A stretch of 13,731 bases of DNA from Cyanobacteria bacterium UBA791 (GTDB lineage Bacteria; Cyanobacteriota; Vampirovibrionia; Gastranaerophilales; Gastranaerophilaceae): contig DBIX01000035.1 of assembly GCA_002297005.1 (NCBI GenBank), forward strand, positions 1 to 13,731, written 5' to 3'. Each line of letters begins with the position of its first letter. Positions within the stretch are counted from its first letter, which is position 1. Made by a program: the position numbers and the translations under genes. Positions 1 through 6,513 of this stretch are shown piece after piece. A model generated the notes under the pieces. It was not told the origin of the DNA. It did no database searches and was given only the letters and a program-made list of their open reading frames with translations.

Positions 1-1353
1 GTTTTCTAATTTTTGTTTATCTTCATCAGAAACTTCAACTTTTATAGCACCAGTTTTTCTGTATTCTTCAGCTTTTGTTGCATCTAATTTGTTATCAGCG
101 ATAACTTTGTTCCAAGCTGTAGTCCATTCTTCGTATGTTTTACCTTGTTGGTTTGTGTATGGATGTTCTTCTTTGTAATCAAATTCTTGAACTGTTGTTT
201 TTTTAGTTACAGAACCATTTGAATTGTAGTTTTGTTGAGCACCTTGAGCTTTTGTTGTTACAGAATTTTGGTTATTGTTCATGTAGTTAGAAGCAGCTGT
301 TAATAATCTTCTTGTTAATTCAGAAGCATTACAGTAAACCCAAACTTGGTCTGTACCAGTTTTATCAATAGCTACACCGATTAAACCATTGTTAGCTGTA
401 TCTTTACCACCATTTTTAGCTTTGCTTTCTGAGTGGTGTTTGCTATTGCTTAATGAACCATTGATTTGACTTTCCATTTGAGAAATAGCACTTGTCATTG
501 ATGACATAATATTGTTATCGCCATAAGCTGAAGCAATTTTGTTAGCAATTGTATTTGCTAAGTTTCTGAAACCTGCTCTTGATCTTGACCATACTTCATC
601 ATAGCTTAATTTTTCTTTATCGTTAAGTAACATAACTCTACCAGAGTTAGAACCTGTTTTTTTAACTAAGTCTGCATATGAGCAGTTGCAGTTTGTTTGG
701 TCTGCAATATTTTGCCAACCACCTGTTGATTTACCATCTAAGTTAGAGATACCGTTGAAGTTACCAGTAGAACCCATTTTCTTTAAGATGTCATTGAAAG
801 ATACTTGTTCAGTTTTTTCAACATCTTTGTAGTGGTCAACTGCTTTTGCAGGATCCATACCTTGTTGAGGGCAAACACCATATTCTGATTTGAAGTTATC
901 AACTGGTTTGTAAGCATCTGTATTAGAAGATATACCTGTGATAACTTCTTTCCAATCATTTACTGATTGAGGTTTACCAGCTACTGAACCCATATATTTG
1001 ATTAATGCGTCTTGAGTAGCTTCGCCACCTTCTTCTGCGATGCCTGCAGCTTTAATGCCGTCTGCATATCTTTGGTTTAATACAACTCTGTTGTTGCCAT
1101 CGTTAGTAGTTAGGAAATATAGTTGGCCATTATTCATTGCATTTTCACCCATGAAATCATCGTAAGTAAAGTTTGCATTACCATTGAATTCCATGTGTAA
1201 TAAGTTTAATTCGTAATCTCTTTTTTCTTCAATATCGCTTGTTTCATCTGCTAGGCGTAAGTTATCGGCAGAAATACGCATCATACCAGCTTCAAGATCG
1301 TTCATACGAGCTGTGATGAATAAATATCTAGCTTGATCTGTAGATAAACCCAT
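1..1353 (-). CDS. Large hypothetical protein, C-terminus beyond window (partial)
   Basis: The reading frame stays open for all 451 codons from the ATG at 1353 to the window edge, so the stop lies outside. The start is supported by an AAGGAAAGG Shine-Dalgarno about six bases upstream. Residues 1-52 look like an amphipathic helix (STDQARYLFITARMNDLEAG). Residues 79-97 hold a short motif, YFLTTNDGNNRVVLNQRYA. Only four cysteines are visible (161, 222, 224, 341), and no signal peptide or membrane segment. The rest is polar and rich in N, S, K and T. Codons favour AAC, TTC, TAC, GGT and ATC over AAT, TTT and TAT, unlike most neighbours, which suggests high expression. The N-terminal style resembles abundant hypothetical proteins I associate with Gastranaerophilales; that is memory, not a search. 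No enzyme motif is recognised, and function is unknown. A surface or structural role is possible but unproven. A tandem GTTACA motif lies 68 bases upstream. Confidence 0.85.
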   Translation of the reverse strand, partial: MGLSTDQARYLFITARMNDLEAGMMRISADNLRLADETSDIEEKRDYELNLLHMEFNGNANFTYDDFMGENAMNNGQLYFLTTNDGNNRVVLNQRYADGIKAAGIAEEGGEATQDALIKYMGSVAGKPQSVNDWKEVITGISSNTDAYKPVDNFKSEYGVCPQQGMDPAKAVDHYKDVEKTEQVSFNDILKKMGSTGNFNGISNLDGKSTGGWQNIADQTNCNCSYADLVKKTGSNSGRVMLLNDKEKLSYDEVWSRSRAGFRNLANTIANKIASAYGDNNIMSSMTSAISQMESQINGSLSNSKHHSESKAKNGGKDTANNGLIGVAIDKTGTDQVWVYCNASELTRRLLTAASNYMNNNQNSVTTKAQGAQQNYNSNGSVTKKTTVQEFDYKEEHPYTNQQGKTYEEWTTAWNKVIADNKLDATKAEEYRKTGAIKVEVSDEDKQKLEN

Positions 1354-1420
1354 TTTTGCCTTTCCTTATTTCCCTAACATGTTGTTTATCGGCATTTCTT
1401 CTCATGAACTTTAGTACTTT

Positions 1421-1438
1421 GTTACATTTCGTTACAAT
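1421..1438 (+). promoter_or_regulatory. HLR1-like tandem GTTACA box (possible RpaB-type response-regulator site)
   Basis: GTTACATTTCGTTACAAT contains two GTTACA half-sites with a 10-base period. It fits every specified position of the cyanobacterial HLR1 consensus, which is (G/T)TTACA plus two W bases, two free bases, then the same octamer again. HLR1 is bound by the OmpR-family regulator RpaB in Cyanobacteria. The site is 68 bases upstream of the ATG at 1353, reading on the strand opposite to that gene. No convincing -35/-10 pair could be fixed beside it: TTGTAA and TACTAA on the minus strand are only 15 bases apart and overlap the site. Binding by an RpaB homologue is inference. Confidence 0.5.
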
Positions 1439-1476
1439 TAAAATCCAATATTCATAATTATTTCCATGATTTTTTT

Positions 1477-1520
1477 GGTCAATTGGATAGGTGAAAAAAT
1501 TTTTAAAGAAATTTTTAAAG
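1477..1520 (+). repeat. Dispersed intergenic repeat, copy 1, with adjoining short tandem repeat
   Basis: Positions 1477-1498 (GGTCAATTGGATAGGTG followed by five As) are identical to the reverse complement of 13710-13731. Similarity continues through a one-base indel and one mismatch as far as AAAGAA. Immediately downstream, AATTTTTAAAG occurs twice (1498-1508 and 1510-1520), period 12. No start, RBS or believable ORF is associated. The rest of the 1354-1476 stretch holds the upstream region of the gene ending at the left edge. Confidence 0.65.
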
Positions 1521-1530
1521 TAAAAAAACA

Positions 1531-1705
1531 TGTCATTCTGAAAACGTAAAAATTTGTGAGCAAAGCGAACAAAAATTTTAAGTTGTTCAGAATCTTTCCA
1601 GCATTATATTTCAACATTCAACGTTGGTAAGATGCTGTGGAAAACCAGACATTTTTCACGAAATCAAAGATTTCGGAAAAAGCAGTCAACCAAGTTCAGG
1701 ATGAC
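1531..1705. repeat. Large imperfect palindromic intergenic repeat with internal hairpins
   Basis: The outer arms are GTCATTCTGAA (1532-1542) and TTCAGGATGAC (1694-1704), complementary except for one position. Inside are TTTCC-AGCAT (1595-1604) against ATGCT-GT-GGAAA (1632-1643), the self-complementary octamer CAACGTTG (1619-1626), and a perfect hairpin CGAAATC-AAA-GATTTCG (1659-1675), lengthened by TTTTTC/GAAAAA around a bulged A (1652-1681). A GTCATTCTGAA...TTCAGGATGAC palindrome is a pattern I know from intergenic repeats of several AT-rich bacteria. Read on the minus strand, the left arm runs into seven Ts (1529-1523), so the element may also end trmD transcription. No coding potential is seen. 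Confidence 0.6.
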
Positions 1706-1724
1706 AAAAGGGATGAAATACAAT

Positions 1725-2399
1725 TTAAAAATCCAATAAATCTGCTCTGCGTTCTTTTGTTCTTATAAGACTTTGTTCTTTTCTAAATTTTTCAATCTCT
1801 GCATGGTTACCATTCAAAAGAACTTCAGGAACAGTATATCCTCTATAATCTCTTGGTTTTGTATATTGTGGATATTCAAGTAAACCATTTGAAAAGCTAT
1901 CAAAGTCAGCCGATTCGATTTTTCCTAAAGTTCCATCAATTTTTCTACTAACAGCATCAATCAAGCATAAAGCCGGAAGTTCCCCACCAGTAAGAACAAA
2001 ATCGCCAATAGAAATTTCTGTTGGTTTTATAATATCTCTAATTCTTTCATCAAAGCCTTCGTAATGACCGCACAACATAATAAGTTGGTCATATTTTGCA
2101 AGTTCTAAGCAAACTTTTTCATTAAAAGGTTTGCCTTGTGGAGTCAACATTACTGTCAAAGAGTTTCCAATTTGAGGAACATCTTCATAAGCATCGACAT
2201 AAGGTTGAGGCATTAAAACCATACCGGCACCGCCTCCATAAGGAGTGTCGTCAACTTTTTTATGTTTATCTAGAGAATAATCTCTTGGATTTACTGTATT
2301 AACTTCAATAATATTTTTTTCTCTTGCTCTTTTTAAAATACTTTGAGAACAATAGTTTTCAATCATTTCAGGAAAAAGAGTTAGAACATCAAATCTCAT
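1725..2399 (-). CDS. trmD: tRNA (guanine-N1-)-methyltransferase TrmD
   Basis: This enzyme transfers a methyl group from S-adenosylmethionine to N1 of guanosine 37 in tRNAs reading CNN codons, preventing +1 frameshifting. At 224 residues it is slightly shorter than the usual 240-250. Visible family signatures of the SPOUT trefoil-knot fold are DDTPYGGGAGM (50-60), LTPQG (85-89), GHYEGFDER (111-119) and IGDFVLTGGELPA (131-143). DSFSNGLLE begins at 167, whose Asp matches the catalytic Asp of the family. PEVLLNGNH (191-199) and the C-terminal RTKERRADLLD are also typical. The ATG overlaps the rimM stop (ATGA), implying translational coupling. It is the last gene of its unit: the usual rplS does not follow, and a palindromic repeat lies directly downstream. 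Confidence 0.97.
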   Translation of the reverse strand: MRFDVLTLFPEMIENYCSQSILKRAREKNIIEVNTVNPRDYSLDKHKKVDDTPYGGGAGMVLMPQPYVDAYEDVPQIGNSLTVMLTPQGKPFNEKVCLELAKYDQLIMLCGHYEGFDERIRDIIKPTEISIGDFVLTGGELPALCLIDAVSRKIDGTLGKIESADFDSFSNGLLEYPQYTKPRDYRGYTVPEVLLNGNHAEIEKFRKEQSLIRTKERRADLLDF

Positions 2400-2911
2400 T
2401 CTTCTATTAATCCCTCAAGATTTTCGATAATAATTCTATTATTATCCATATCAATTTCTTTGCAAATATCTTTAACAAATGGAACATAAGAAACTTTTCC
2501 ACTAGCAGTTTTTACTGCCAACAAATCTGTTCCACCATTGTTTGAAAGTCCAACTACTACTGCTATTTTTTTATCATTTGCAAAAACTTCCATTCCTACT
2601 AAATCACTTGTCAGAAATTCGTCTTCTTCCAAATCTTCTTTTAAGTCTTCTTCTGGAACATATAAAGAACAGCCTTTATATTCCATAAGTTCATCAATAG
2701 AATTAATGCCCTCAAATTTCATAATTGCACATTTATTATTAAATTTTACCGACAAAATATTAACTTCTACAAAATCTGTATCAGTTTTTATAAAAGCATG
2801 AGTCATAGTTTGGATAAAATCAGTATTTTTCTTTGAAAAACCAATTTTAGCCTCACCTTTAATACCGTGAAAATTTAAAATTTTTGCAACAGAAACTAAC
2901 TTATTCTTCAT
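2396..2911 (-). CDS. rimM: 16S rRNA maturation factor RimM
   Basis: RimM binds ribosomal protein S19 and helps assemble the 30S head domain. The 171-residue length is typical. The N-terminal RimM domain begins with VSVAKILNFHGIKGEAKI (7-24), which contains the family's HGIKG turn. After an acidic linker (PEEDLKEDLEEDE, 86-98) comes the PRC-barrel domain (about 99-171), with DLVGMEVF and YVPFVKDI as recognisable pieces. The start lies 11 bases inside the 3' end of the upstream RGG-protein gene, and the stop overlaps the trmD start by four bases, so all three should be one coupled transcript. The pairing with trmD is the standard bacterial arrangement. The odd feature is the upstream partner, which is not rpsP or a KH-domain gene. 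Confidence 0.95.
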   Translation of the reverse strand: MKNKLVSVAKILNFHGIKGEAKIGFSKKNTDFIQTMTHAFIKTDTDFVEVNILSVKFNNKCAIMKFEGINSIDELMEYKGCSLYVPEEDLKEDLEEDEFLTSDLVGMEVFANDKKIAVVVGLSNNGGTDLLAVKTASGKVSYVPFVKDICKEIDMDNNRIIIENLEGLIEE

Positions 2912-4139
2912 CTTTTTTAGTTTTTCTTGTAGCTCTTTTCTTAGGAGCTTCTTCTACTGTTTCAGAATCTTCAGCTTTCTTTTTAGTTGTTCTTGTCTTT
3001 TTTGGCTTTTCTTCAACAACATCTTCTGCAGGAGTTTCTTCTACTTCAGCTTTTTTCTTAGTTGTTTTTTTAGCTTTTGGTTTTTCTTCTACAGTTTCTT
3101 CTGTTTGTTGTTTTCTATATTCTTCTGGAGCATCTGGTCTATCTTGATTCCATCTTTCCAAGCCCATTTGTGCTCTAATCAAGCCAATACCAACGTGAAC
3201 ACGCCATTCATCCATTCTTAGTTGTGTTGCAATAATTTTGTGGCAACCAATTGGAGGTAATGGAAGAAGAGGCTCATACAAGCTCTTAATTGCTAACATT
3301 TGGTCTTCTGAAATTGCCAATTTTCTTTTTGGATATGGTAATTTTGGCAACATCAATTTTTGACGAACCAAGTTGATACCAAAGAAAACTTTTCTTGGTT
3401 CAAGTTCCATTTTTGCACCGATTACTTCATGGGCATCAGGATTTGGAAGTGGAAGCATTGTCTTATATAATGCTTCAATTGTTTCTAACTGTTCCTTTGT
3501 AACTAATAATGGTTTAGCTGGTTTTTGAGGTCTTTGAGGTTTTCTTCCGCCACCAAATCTATTACCGCCAGCTTGTGGACGACGTTGTTGGAATCCACCT
3601 CTGTTGTTATCTCTGTTGTAACCACCTTGTTGAGGTCTTTGGTAACCACCCTCTCTACGTTGGTAACCGCCTTGTTGAGGTCTTTGGTATCCGCCCTCTC
3701 TACGTTGGTAACCGCCTTGTTGAGGTCTTTGGTATCCACCCTCTCTGCGTTGATAACCACCATTATAGTTTCCGCCGTCTCTGTTATTATCTCTTCTTTG
3801 ATAGCCACCTGATGAGTAACCGCCTTGAGAGTATCCACCCTCACGTCTTTGGTATCCACCAGAAGAATAACCACCTGATGAGTATCCACCTTGTGAATAG
3901 CCACCTTCTCTTTGTTGGTAATTATTTCTTGGTCTGTCTTCGTATCCACCGCCATAAGAACTTGAGCGATGTTGTGAATAATTTTCTGAACTATAACTTG
4001 CCATTGATGGTTGTTCTGATCCACCTTCTGAATTACCCTCAGTTTTCTTTTCTGCGTATAAACAATTTGGGCAAATTACACGCTTGGGGTTTTTTGTTTC
4101 AAATTCTGCGCCACATTTGATGCACTTATTTAAATACAT
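2901..4139 (-). CDS. Zinc-ribbon / RGG-repeat / duplicated helical domain / lysine-rich tail protein, putative RNA-binding
   Basis: Hypothetical protein of 412 residues with a clear modular layout. Residues 6-26 form a zinc ribbon (C6, C9, C23, C26). Residues 50-200 are low-complexity, rich in G, Y, R, Q and S, with RGG/YGG-type repeats including three copies of a 15-residue unit (129-173). Residues 214-267 and 277-330 are two copies of one roughly 54-residue helical unit: they align without gaps at about 16 identical positions and share LPLP and a GI.L.R segment. Residues 345-412 alternate lysine-rich (KKTTKKK, KKTRTTKKK) and acidic patches, like histone-H1-type tails. The combination suggests nucleic-acid binding and possibly condensate formation; this is inference. 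It is first in an overlapping unit with rimM and trmD, arguing for a ribosome or tRNA role. A sigma70-like promoter and about 140-base leader precede it. The duplicated domain is not one I can name. Confidence 0.85.
   Translation of the reverse strand: MYLNKCIKCGAEFETKNPKRVICPNCLYAEKKTEGNSEGGSEQPSMASYSSENYSQHRSSSYGGGYEDRPRNNYQQREGGYSQGGYSSGGYSSGGYQRREGGYSQGGYSSGGYQRRDNNRDGGNYNGGYQRREGGYQRPQQGGYQRREGGYQRPQQGGYQRREGGYQRPQQGGYNRDNNRGGFQQRRPQAGGNRFGGGRKPQRPQKPAKPLLVTKEQLETIEALYKTMLPLPNPDAHEVIGAKMELEPRKVFFGINLVRQKLMLPKLPYPKRKLAISEDQMLAIKSLYEPLLPLPPIGCHKIIATQLRMDEWRVHVGIGLIRAQMGLERWNQDRPDAPEEYRKQQTEETVEEKPKAKKTTKKKAEVEETPAEDVVEEKPKKTRTTKKKAEDSETVEEAPKKRATRKTKKDEE
3621..3755 (-). repeat. Three tandem copies of a 45-base coding repeat
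   Basis: Inside the RGG-protein gene, three consecutive 45-base units encode the 15-residue unit YQRREGGYQRPQQGG (residues 129-173). The units differ by only a few silent-looking bases, which points to recent unequal recombination or slippage. Copy number probably varies between strains. Looser YSSGGYSQGG-type repeats precede it (residues 81-113). Confidence 0.85.
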
Positions 4140-4285
4140 AATCTATAAAGCCTCATAAATAATCTGGTAAACTAACTAATAAATAATTAAAAAATTCTCC
4201 TCAATAAATAAAATTAACTAATTTAAAATTCCAATCTAATAAAACTAACGTCTATTTCTTCTATTTCTAATTATTCCTTATTTAC

Positions 4286-4313
4286 ATTATAACGGATATT
4301 CTTATTTTTGCAA
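4286..4313 (-). promoter_or_regulatory. Sigma70-like promoter for the RGG protein-rimM-trmD unit
   Basis: Read on the minus strand, TTGCAA (4313-4308) is followed after 16 bases by a perfect TATAAT (4291-4286). Transcription would start near 4279, leaving a leader of about 140 bases before the ATG at 4139. The leader contains the SD-like run GAGGAGAA about 60 bases before the start with no ATG behind it, while only GAGG, 11 bases away, precedes the real start. The gap 4140-4325 is otherwise AT-rich and shows no gene. Confidence 0.6.
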
Positions 4314-4325
4314 GTCATGGACTCT

Positions 4326-4763
4326 TTACTTTTCAATCATAAAAGTAACTGGGCCGTCGTTAACAAGTGAGATTTTCATCATAGCACCAAATTTGCCGTG
4401 TTTTACAATCTCTACCAAGCTACCCATATATTTTAAAAATTCTTCATACAACTCATTAGCTTTTGTAGGAAGTTCTGCCTTATCAAAAGATGGTCGAGTA
4501 CCTTTTTTAGTATCACCACAAAGTGTAAACTGTGATACAACAAGAATTTCACCTTTTACGTCTTTTAAAGACAAGTTCATTTTTTCATTTTCATCTTCAA
4601 ATATTCTTAAATTAACAATTTTATCTGCAAGTTTATGAGCATTCTCAATAGTGTCACCTTTTTCAACGCCAAGCAAAAGAAGAATACCTTTACCTATTTT
4701 TGAATAAAGTTCATTATCGATAGATACAGATGCCTCGTCTACTCTTTGGATTAGTCCTTTCAT
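4326..4763 (-). CDS. dtd: D-aminoacyl-tRNA deacylase Dtd
   Basis: Dtd hydrolyses D-aminoacyl-tRNAs (and Gly-tRNA-Ala), recycling tRNA and enforcing homochirality. It is a cytosolic homodimer. From the ATG at 4763 the protein has 145 residues, the family norm. The two signature motifs that build the active site across the dimer are present: SQFTL (77-81) and NDGPVT (135-140, the Gly-Pro motif). GTRPSF (88-93) is also typical. This start is preferred over an in-frame codon nine residues upstream because it forms an ATGA overlap with the rlmN stop and gives the canonical MKGLIQRV start. It is co-transcribed with rlmN. The next gene on the strand has its own promoter. Confidence 0.97.
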   Translation of the reverse strand: MKGLIQRVDEASVSIDNELYSKIGKGILLLLGVEKGDTIENAHKLADKIVNLRIFEDENEKMNLSLKDVKGEILVVSQFTLCGDTKKGTRPSFDKAELPTKANELYEEFLKYMGSLVEIVKHGKFGAMMKISLVNDGPVTFMIEK

Positions 4764-5785
4764 ACAACTTTTCCTCTCAACTGCCCACAAGCCGCATCAA
4801 TATCAGCACCACGTTCAAGTCTTATTGTTACCTTTTTACCTGAATGCTCTAAAATACATTTAAACTTCATAATATCGTTATTTGTTGGTCTTTTAAAACC
4901 TGTTTCGTCAACTGGATTATACGGAATCAAATTAACGTTACATTTTATATCACGTAAAAACTCTGCAACTTCTTTTGCATGTTCAATTCTATCGTTCACG
5001 TTTTTAATCAACAAATACTCAATAGTAATTCTTCTACCTGTTACTTCGTTATAGTATTTTAAAGCTTTTTTAACTTCATCCATTGTGTATTTATTATCAA
5101 TTTGCATCAAAGTACGTCTGATATTCGAATTTGGAGCATGTAAAGATAACGCCAAAGTTATTTGTAATTGTTTATCAGCTAATTCTCTAATTTTTGGCAC
5201 AATACCACTTGTTGAAACTGTTATTCTTCTTTGACTTATAACCAAATTTGTATTTATAAAATCAAGAGCTTCCAACACATTTTTTAGATTTAGCAAAGGT
5301 TCGCCTTGCCCCATAAATACGACATTTGTTACTTTTAAACCTGTATCTCTTTGTATTGTCAAAATTTGTTCAACAATTTCTGATGGAGTTAGATTACGGA
5401 TAAATCCTCTTTTTCCTGTTGCACAGAATGCACAATTTACGCTACAACCAACTTGAGAACTTACGCATGCGGTTAAATTTGCTCTATTATCAAATCTCAT
5501 AAGTACTGTTTCAACGCATTCTCCATCAGCGTATTCTATCAAATATTTGATAGTGCCATCTTTTGAAGTTTGTTTGCGTTTTATTGTTGAAGTCGTAATT
5601 GTTGCGATTTCACTCAACTCATCTCTAAATTTTTTACTTAAATCTGTCATTTCCTCAATAGATTTTGCAGATTTTAAGTAAACCCAATTAAAGATTTGTC
5701 TTGCTCTAAACGATGATGCCCCAAGAGGTTTTATTAACTCATTAATTTCTTCTAAATTTAATGTTGAAAGATTTGTTTTTTCCAT
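4760..5785 (-). CDS. rlmN: Dual-specificity 23S rRNA/tRNA adenine-C2 methyltransferase RlmN
   Basis: Radical-SAM enzyme that methylates C2 of A2503 in 23S rRNA and, in E. coli, A37 of some tRNAs. The 341 residues match the family. The radical-SAM cluster motif CxxxCxxC is at C114, C118 and C121 (GCSVNCAFCATG). C107 in ACVSSQVGC and C333 in DAACGQLRG match the two functional cysteines of RlmN, the latter being the methyl-carrying residue, so the enzyme should be active. GQGEPLLN (159-166) is the usual SAM-contacting segment. The gene overlaps dtd by four bases. An 86-base AT-rich gap separates it from the CxxCxxCC gene upstream. Only a weak GGTG lies before the ATG. Confidence 0.97.
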   Translation of the reverse strand: MEKTNLSTLNLEEINELIKPLGASSFRARQIFNWVYLKSAKSIEEMTDLSKKFRDELSEIATITTSTIKRKQTSKDGTIKYLIEYADGECVETVLMRFDNRANLTACVSSQVGCSVNCAFCATGKRGFIRNLTPSEIVEQILTIQRDTGLKVTNVVFMGQGEPLLNLKNVLEALDFINTNLVISQRRITVSTSGIVPKIRELADKQLQITLALSLHAPNSNIRRTLMQIDNKYTMDEVKKALKYYNEVTGRRITIEYLLIKNVNDRIEHAKEVAEFLRDIKCNVNLIPYNPVDETGFKRPTNNDIMKFKCILEHSGKKVTIRLERGADIDAACGQLRGKVV

Positions 5786-5871
5786 AAATTACACCAAAAT
5801 TTGTAAATTTAATAATACTATCCAAATATTTACTACAAATATGCTAACTTTTGAAGTCTTTGAAATATTTT

Positions 5872-6423
5872 TTAGTTCTCTGTTTCTTCAAGTTTTAAAA
5901 TATCTGTAAGAGCTTTTATTCTTAAACAGTCATCAATTACAGAGTTTTGCCATTGTTTAAAAGCACAACTAACAGGATAAATTTGTAGGGGATTATCTGG
6001 AAAATCTCTACAAATTTGAGGTCTGTCCTCGTATTTTGGACATAAATTATCCTCTGTAACTAACTTACAATGATAAAAATAAACTTTCTCCTCTGTTTGA
6101 TTAACTGTTTCAAAATATTCTGGATATAAAGCTTTTGCTTCGTCTAAATCTTCATACAAAGAAAAAGTGTTTATAAATTCTTTTGCAAATTTATCGCCGT
6201 GTTTTGCTTTTTCTTTTAATTCTTTCGGAGAATTTGGGCAAACTGCAAGTTTACAACATTCTCCACATTTTGCACAAGAAACTTGCTTTCTTTCATTCGA
6301 AATTTTCTTTTTTAATTCTTGTATACGATTTTCTGCGTTCTCATCAAAATTTTTCAATTCTTCTTTTAGAATTTCAACATATCTCTCGTTAATCTTTTCA
6401 ACGCTTTTTAAAATCTCTCCCAT
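5872..6423 (-). CDS. YkgJ-family CxxCxxCC zinc/iron-chelating protein
   Basis: From the ATG at 6423 the protein has 183 residues. Residues 1-48 are charged and probably coiled (EKINERYVEILKEEL). The family signature CAKCGECC lies at C50, C53, C56 and C57, followed by C62. Further cysteines at 119, 128, 138 and 153 sit in the expected CxL...LCPKYEDRPQICRDFP pattern (119-142). Proteins of this PF03692-type family are thought to bind Zn or an Fe-S cluster; the reaction is unknown. An in-frame GTG eight codons upstream (6447) is possible, but its extra residues MITWYYFR look like translated promoter. The ATG instead sits six bases after an extended -10 box with no Shine-Dalgarno. Divergent from ferritin and 86 bases ahead of rlmN, it could link metal status to Fe-S-dependent RlmN; that is inference. 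Confidence 0.85.
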   Translation of the reverse strand: MGEILKSVEKINERYVEILKEELKNFDENAENRIQELKKKISNERKQVSCAKCGECCKLAVCPNSPKELKEKAKHGDKFAKEFINTFSLYEDLDEAKALYPEYFETVNQTEEKVYFYHCKLVTEDNLCPKYEDRPQICRDFPDNPLQIYPVSCAFKQWQNSVIDDCLRIKALTDILKLEETEN

Positions 6424-6429
6424 ACGAAA

Positions 6430-6458
6430 ATAATACCATGTTATCACCTACCTGTACA
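6430..6458 (-). promoter_or_regulatory. Extended -10 promoter for the CxxCxxCC gene, leaderless type
   Basis: On the minus strand, TGTACA (6458-6453) and TATTAT (6435-6430) are 17 bases apart, with TGG directly before the -10 (extended -10). Six bases then lead to the ATG at 6423, so transcription should begin at or one base from the start codon. No Shine-Dalgarno precedes that ATG. Confidence 0.5.
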
Positions 6459-6483
6459 GTTTATATTTAAAAATCTTTAACCA

Positions 6484-6508
6484 TATACTGCTAGAGAAAA
6501 TAAGGAGG
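6484..6508 (+). promoter_or_regulatory. Ferritin -10 box and strong Shine-Dalgarno
   Basis: TATACT (6484-6489) is a good -10 box; the -35 position is poor (TTATAT at 6461 with a 17-base spacer), as in promoters that need an activator. AAGGAGG (6502-6508) is a full Shine-Dalgarno five bases before GTG at 6514 and fixes that non-ATG start. No clear Fur-type palindrome was found between the divergent genes. Confidence 0.5.
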
Positions 6509-6513
6509 GAAAA

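Noticed and set aside
1328..1531. 67-codon minus-strand frame starting MFFYFKNFF
   Set aside because: It lies in AT-rich intergenic repeat DNA, overlaps the start of the real gene out of frame, and has no Shine-Dalgarno or domain.
3621..3755. CRISPR-like periodic repeats
   Set aside because: The 45-base units are contiguous, have no spacers and encode a protein repeat in frame.
3503..4120. Long alternative frames on both strands across the RGG region
   Set aside because: They arise from the repetitive, stop-poor RGG-coding sequence; their translations are low-complexity and lack starts with RBS. The zinc ribbon and the coupled rimM overlap belong to the 2901-4139 frame.
4131..4160. Tiny upstream ORF (MRLYRLCI) overlapping the RGG start
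   Set aside because: It has no Shine-Dalgarno of its own, and its ATG overlaps the GAGG that would serve the main start.
4763..4790. Longer dtd start (MWAVERKSC extension)
   Set aside because: The extension lies within the rlmN coding end. The ATG at 4763 gives the canonical Dtd N-terminus and an ATGA overlap.
6424..6513. Fur box between ferritin and the CxxCxxCC gene
   Set aside because: No GATAAT-type inverted hexamers were found; TGTACA is too short to call and is better read as part of the -35 region.
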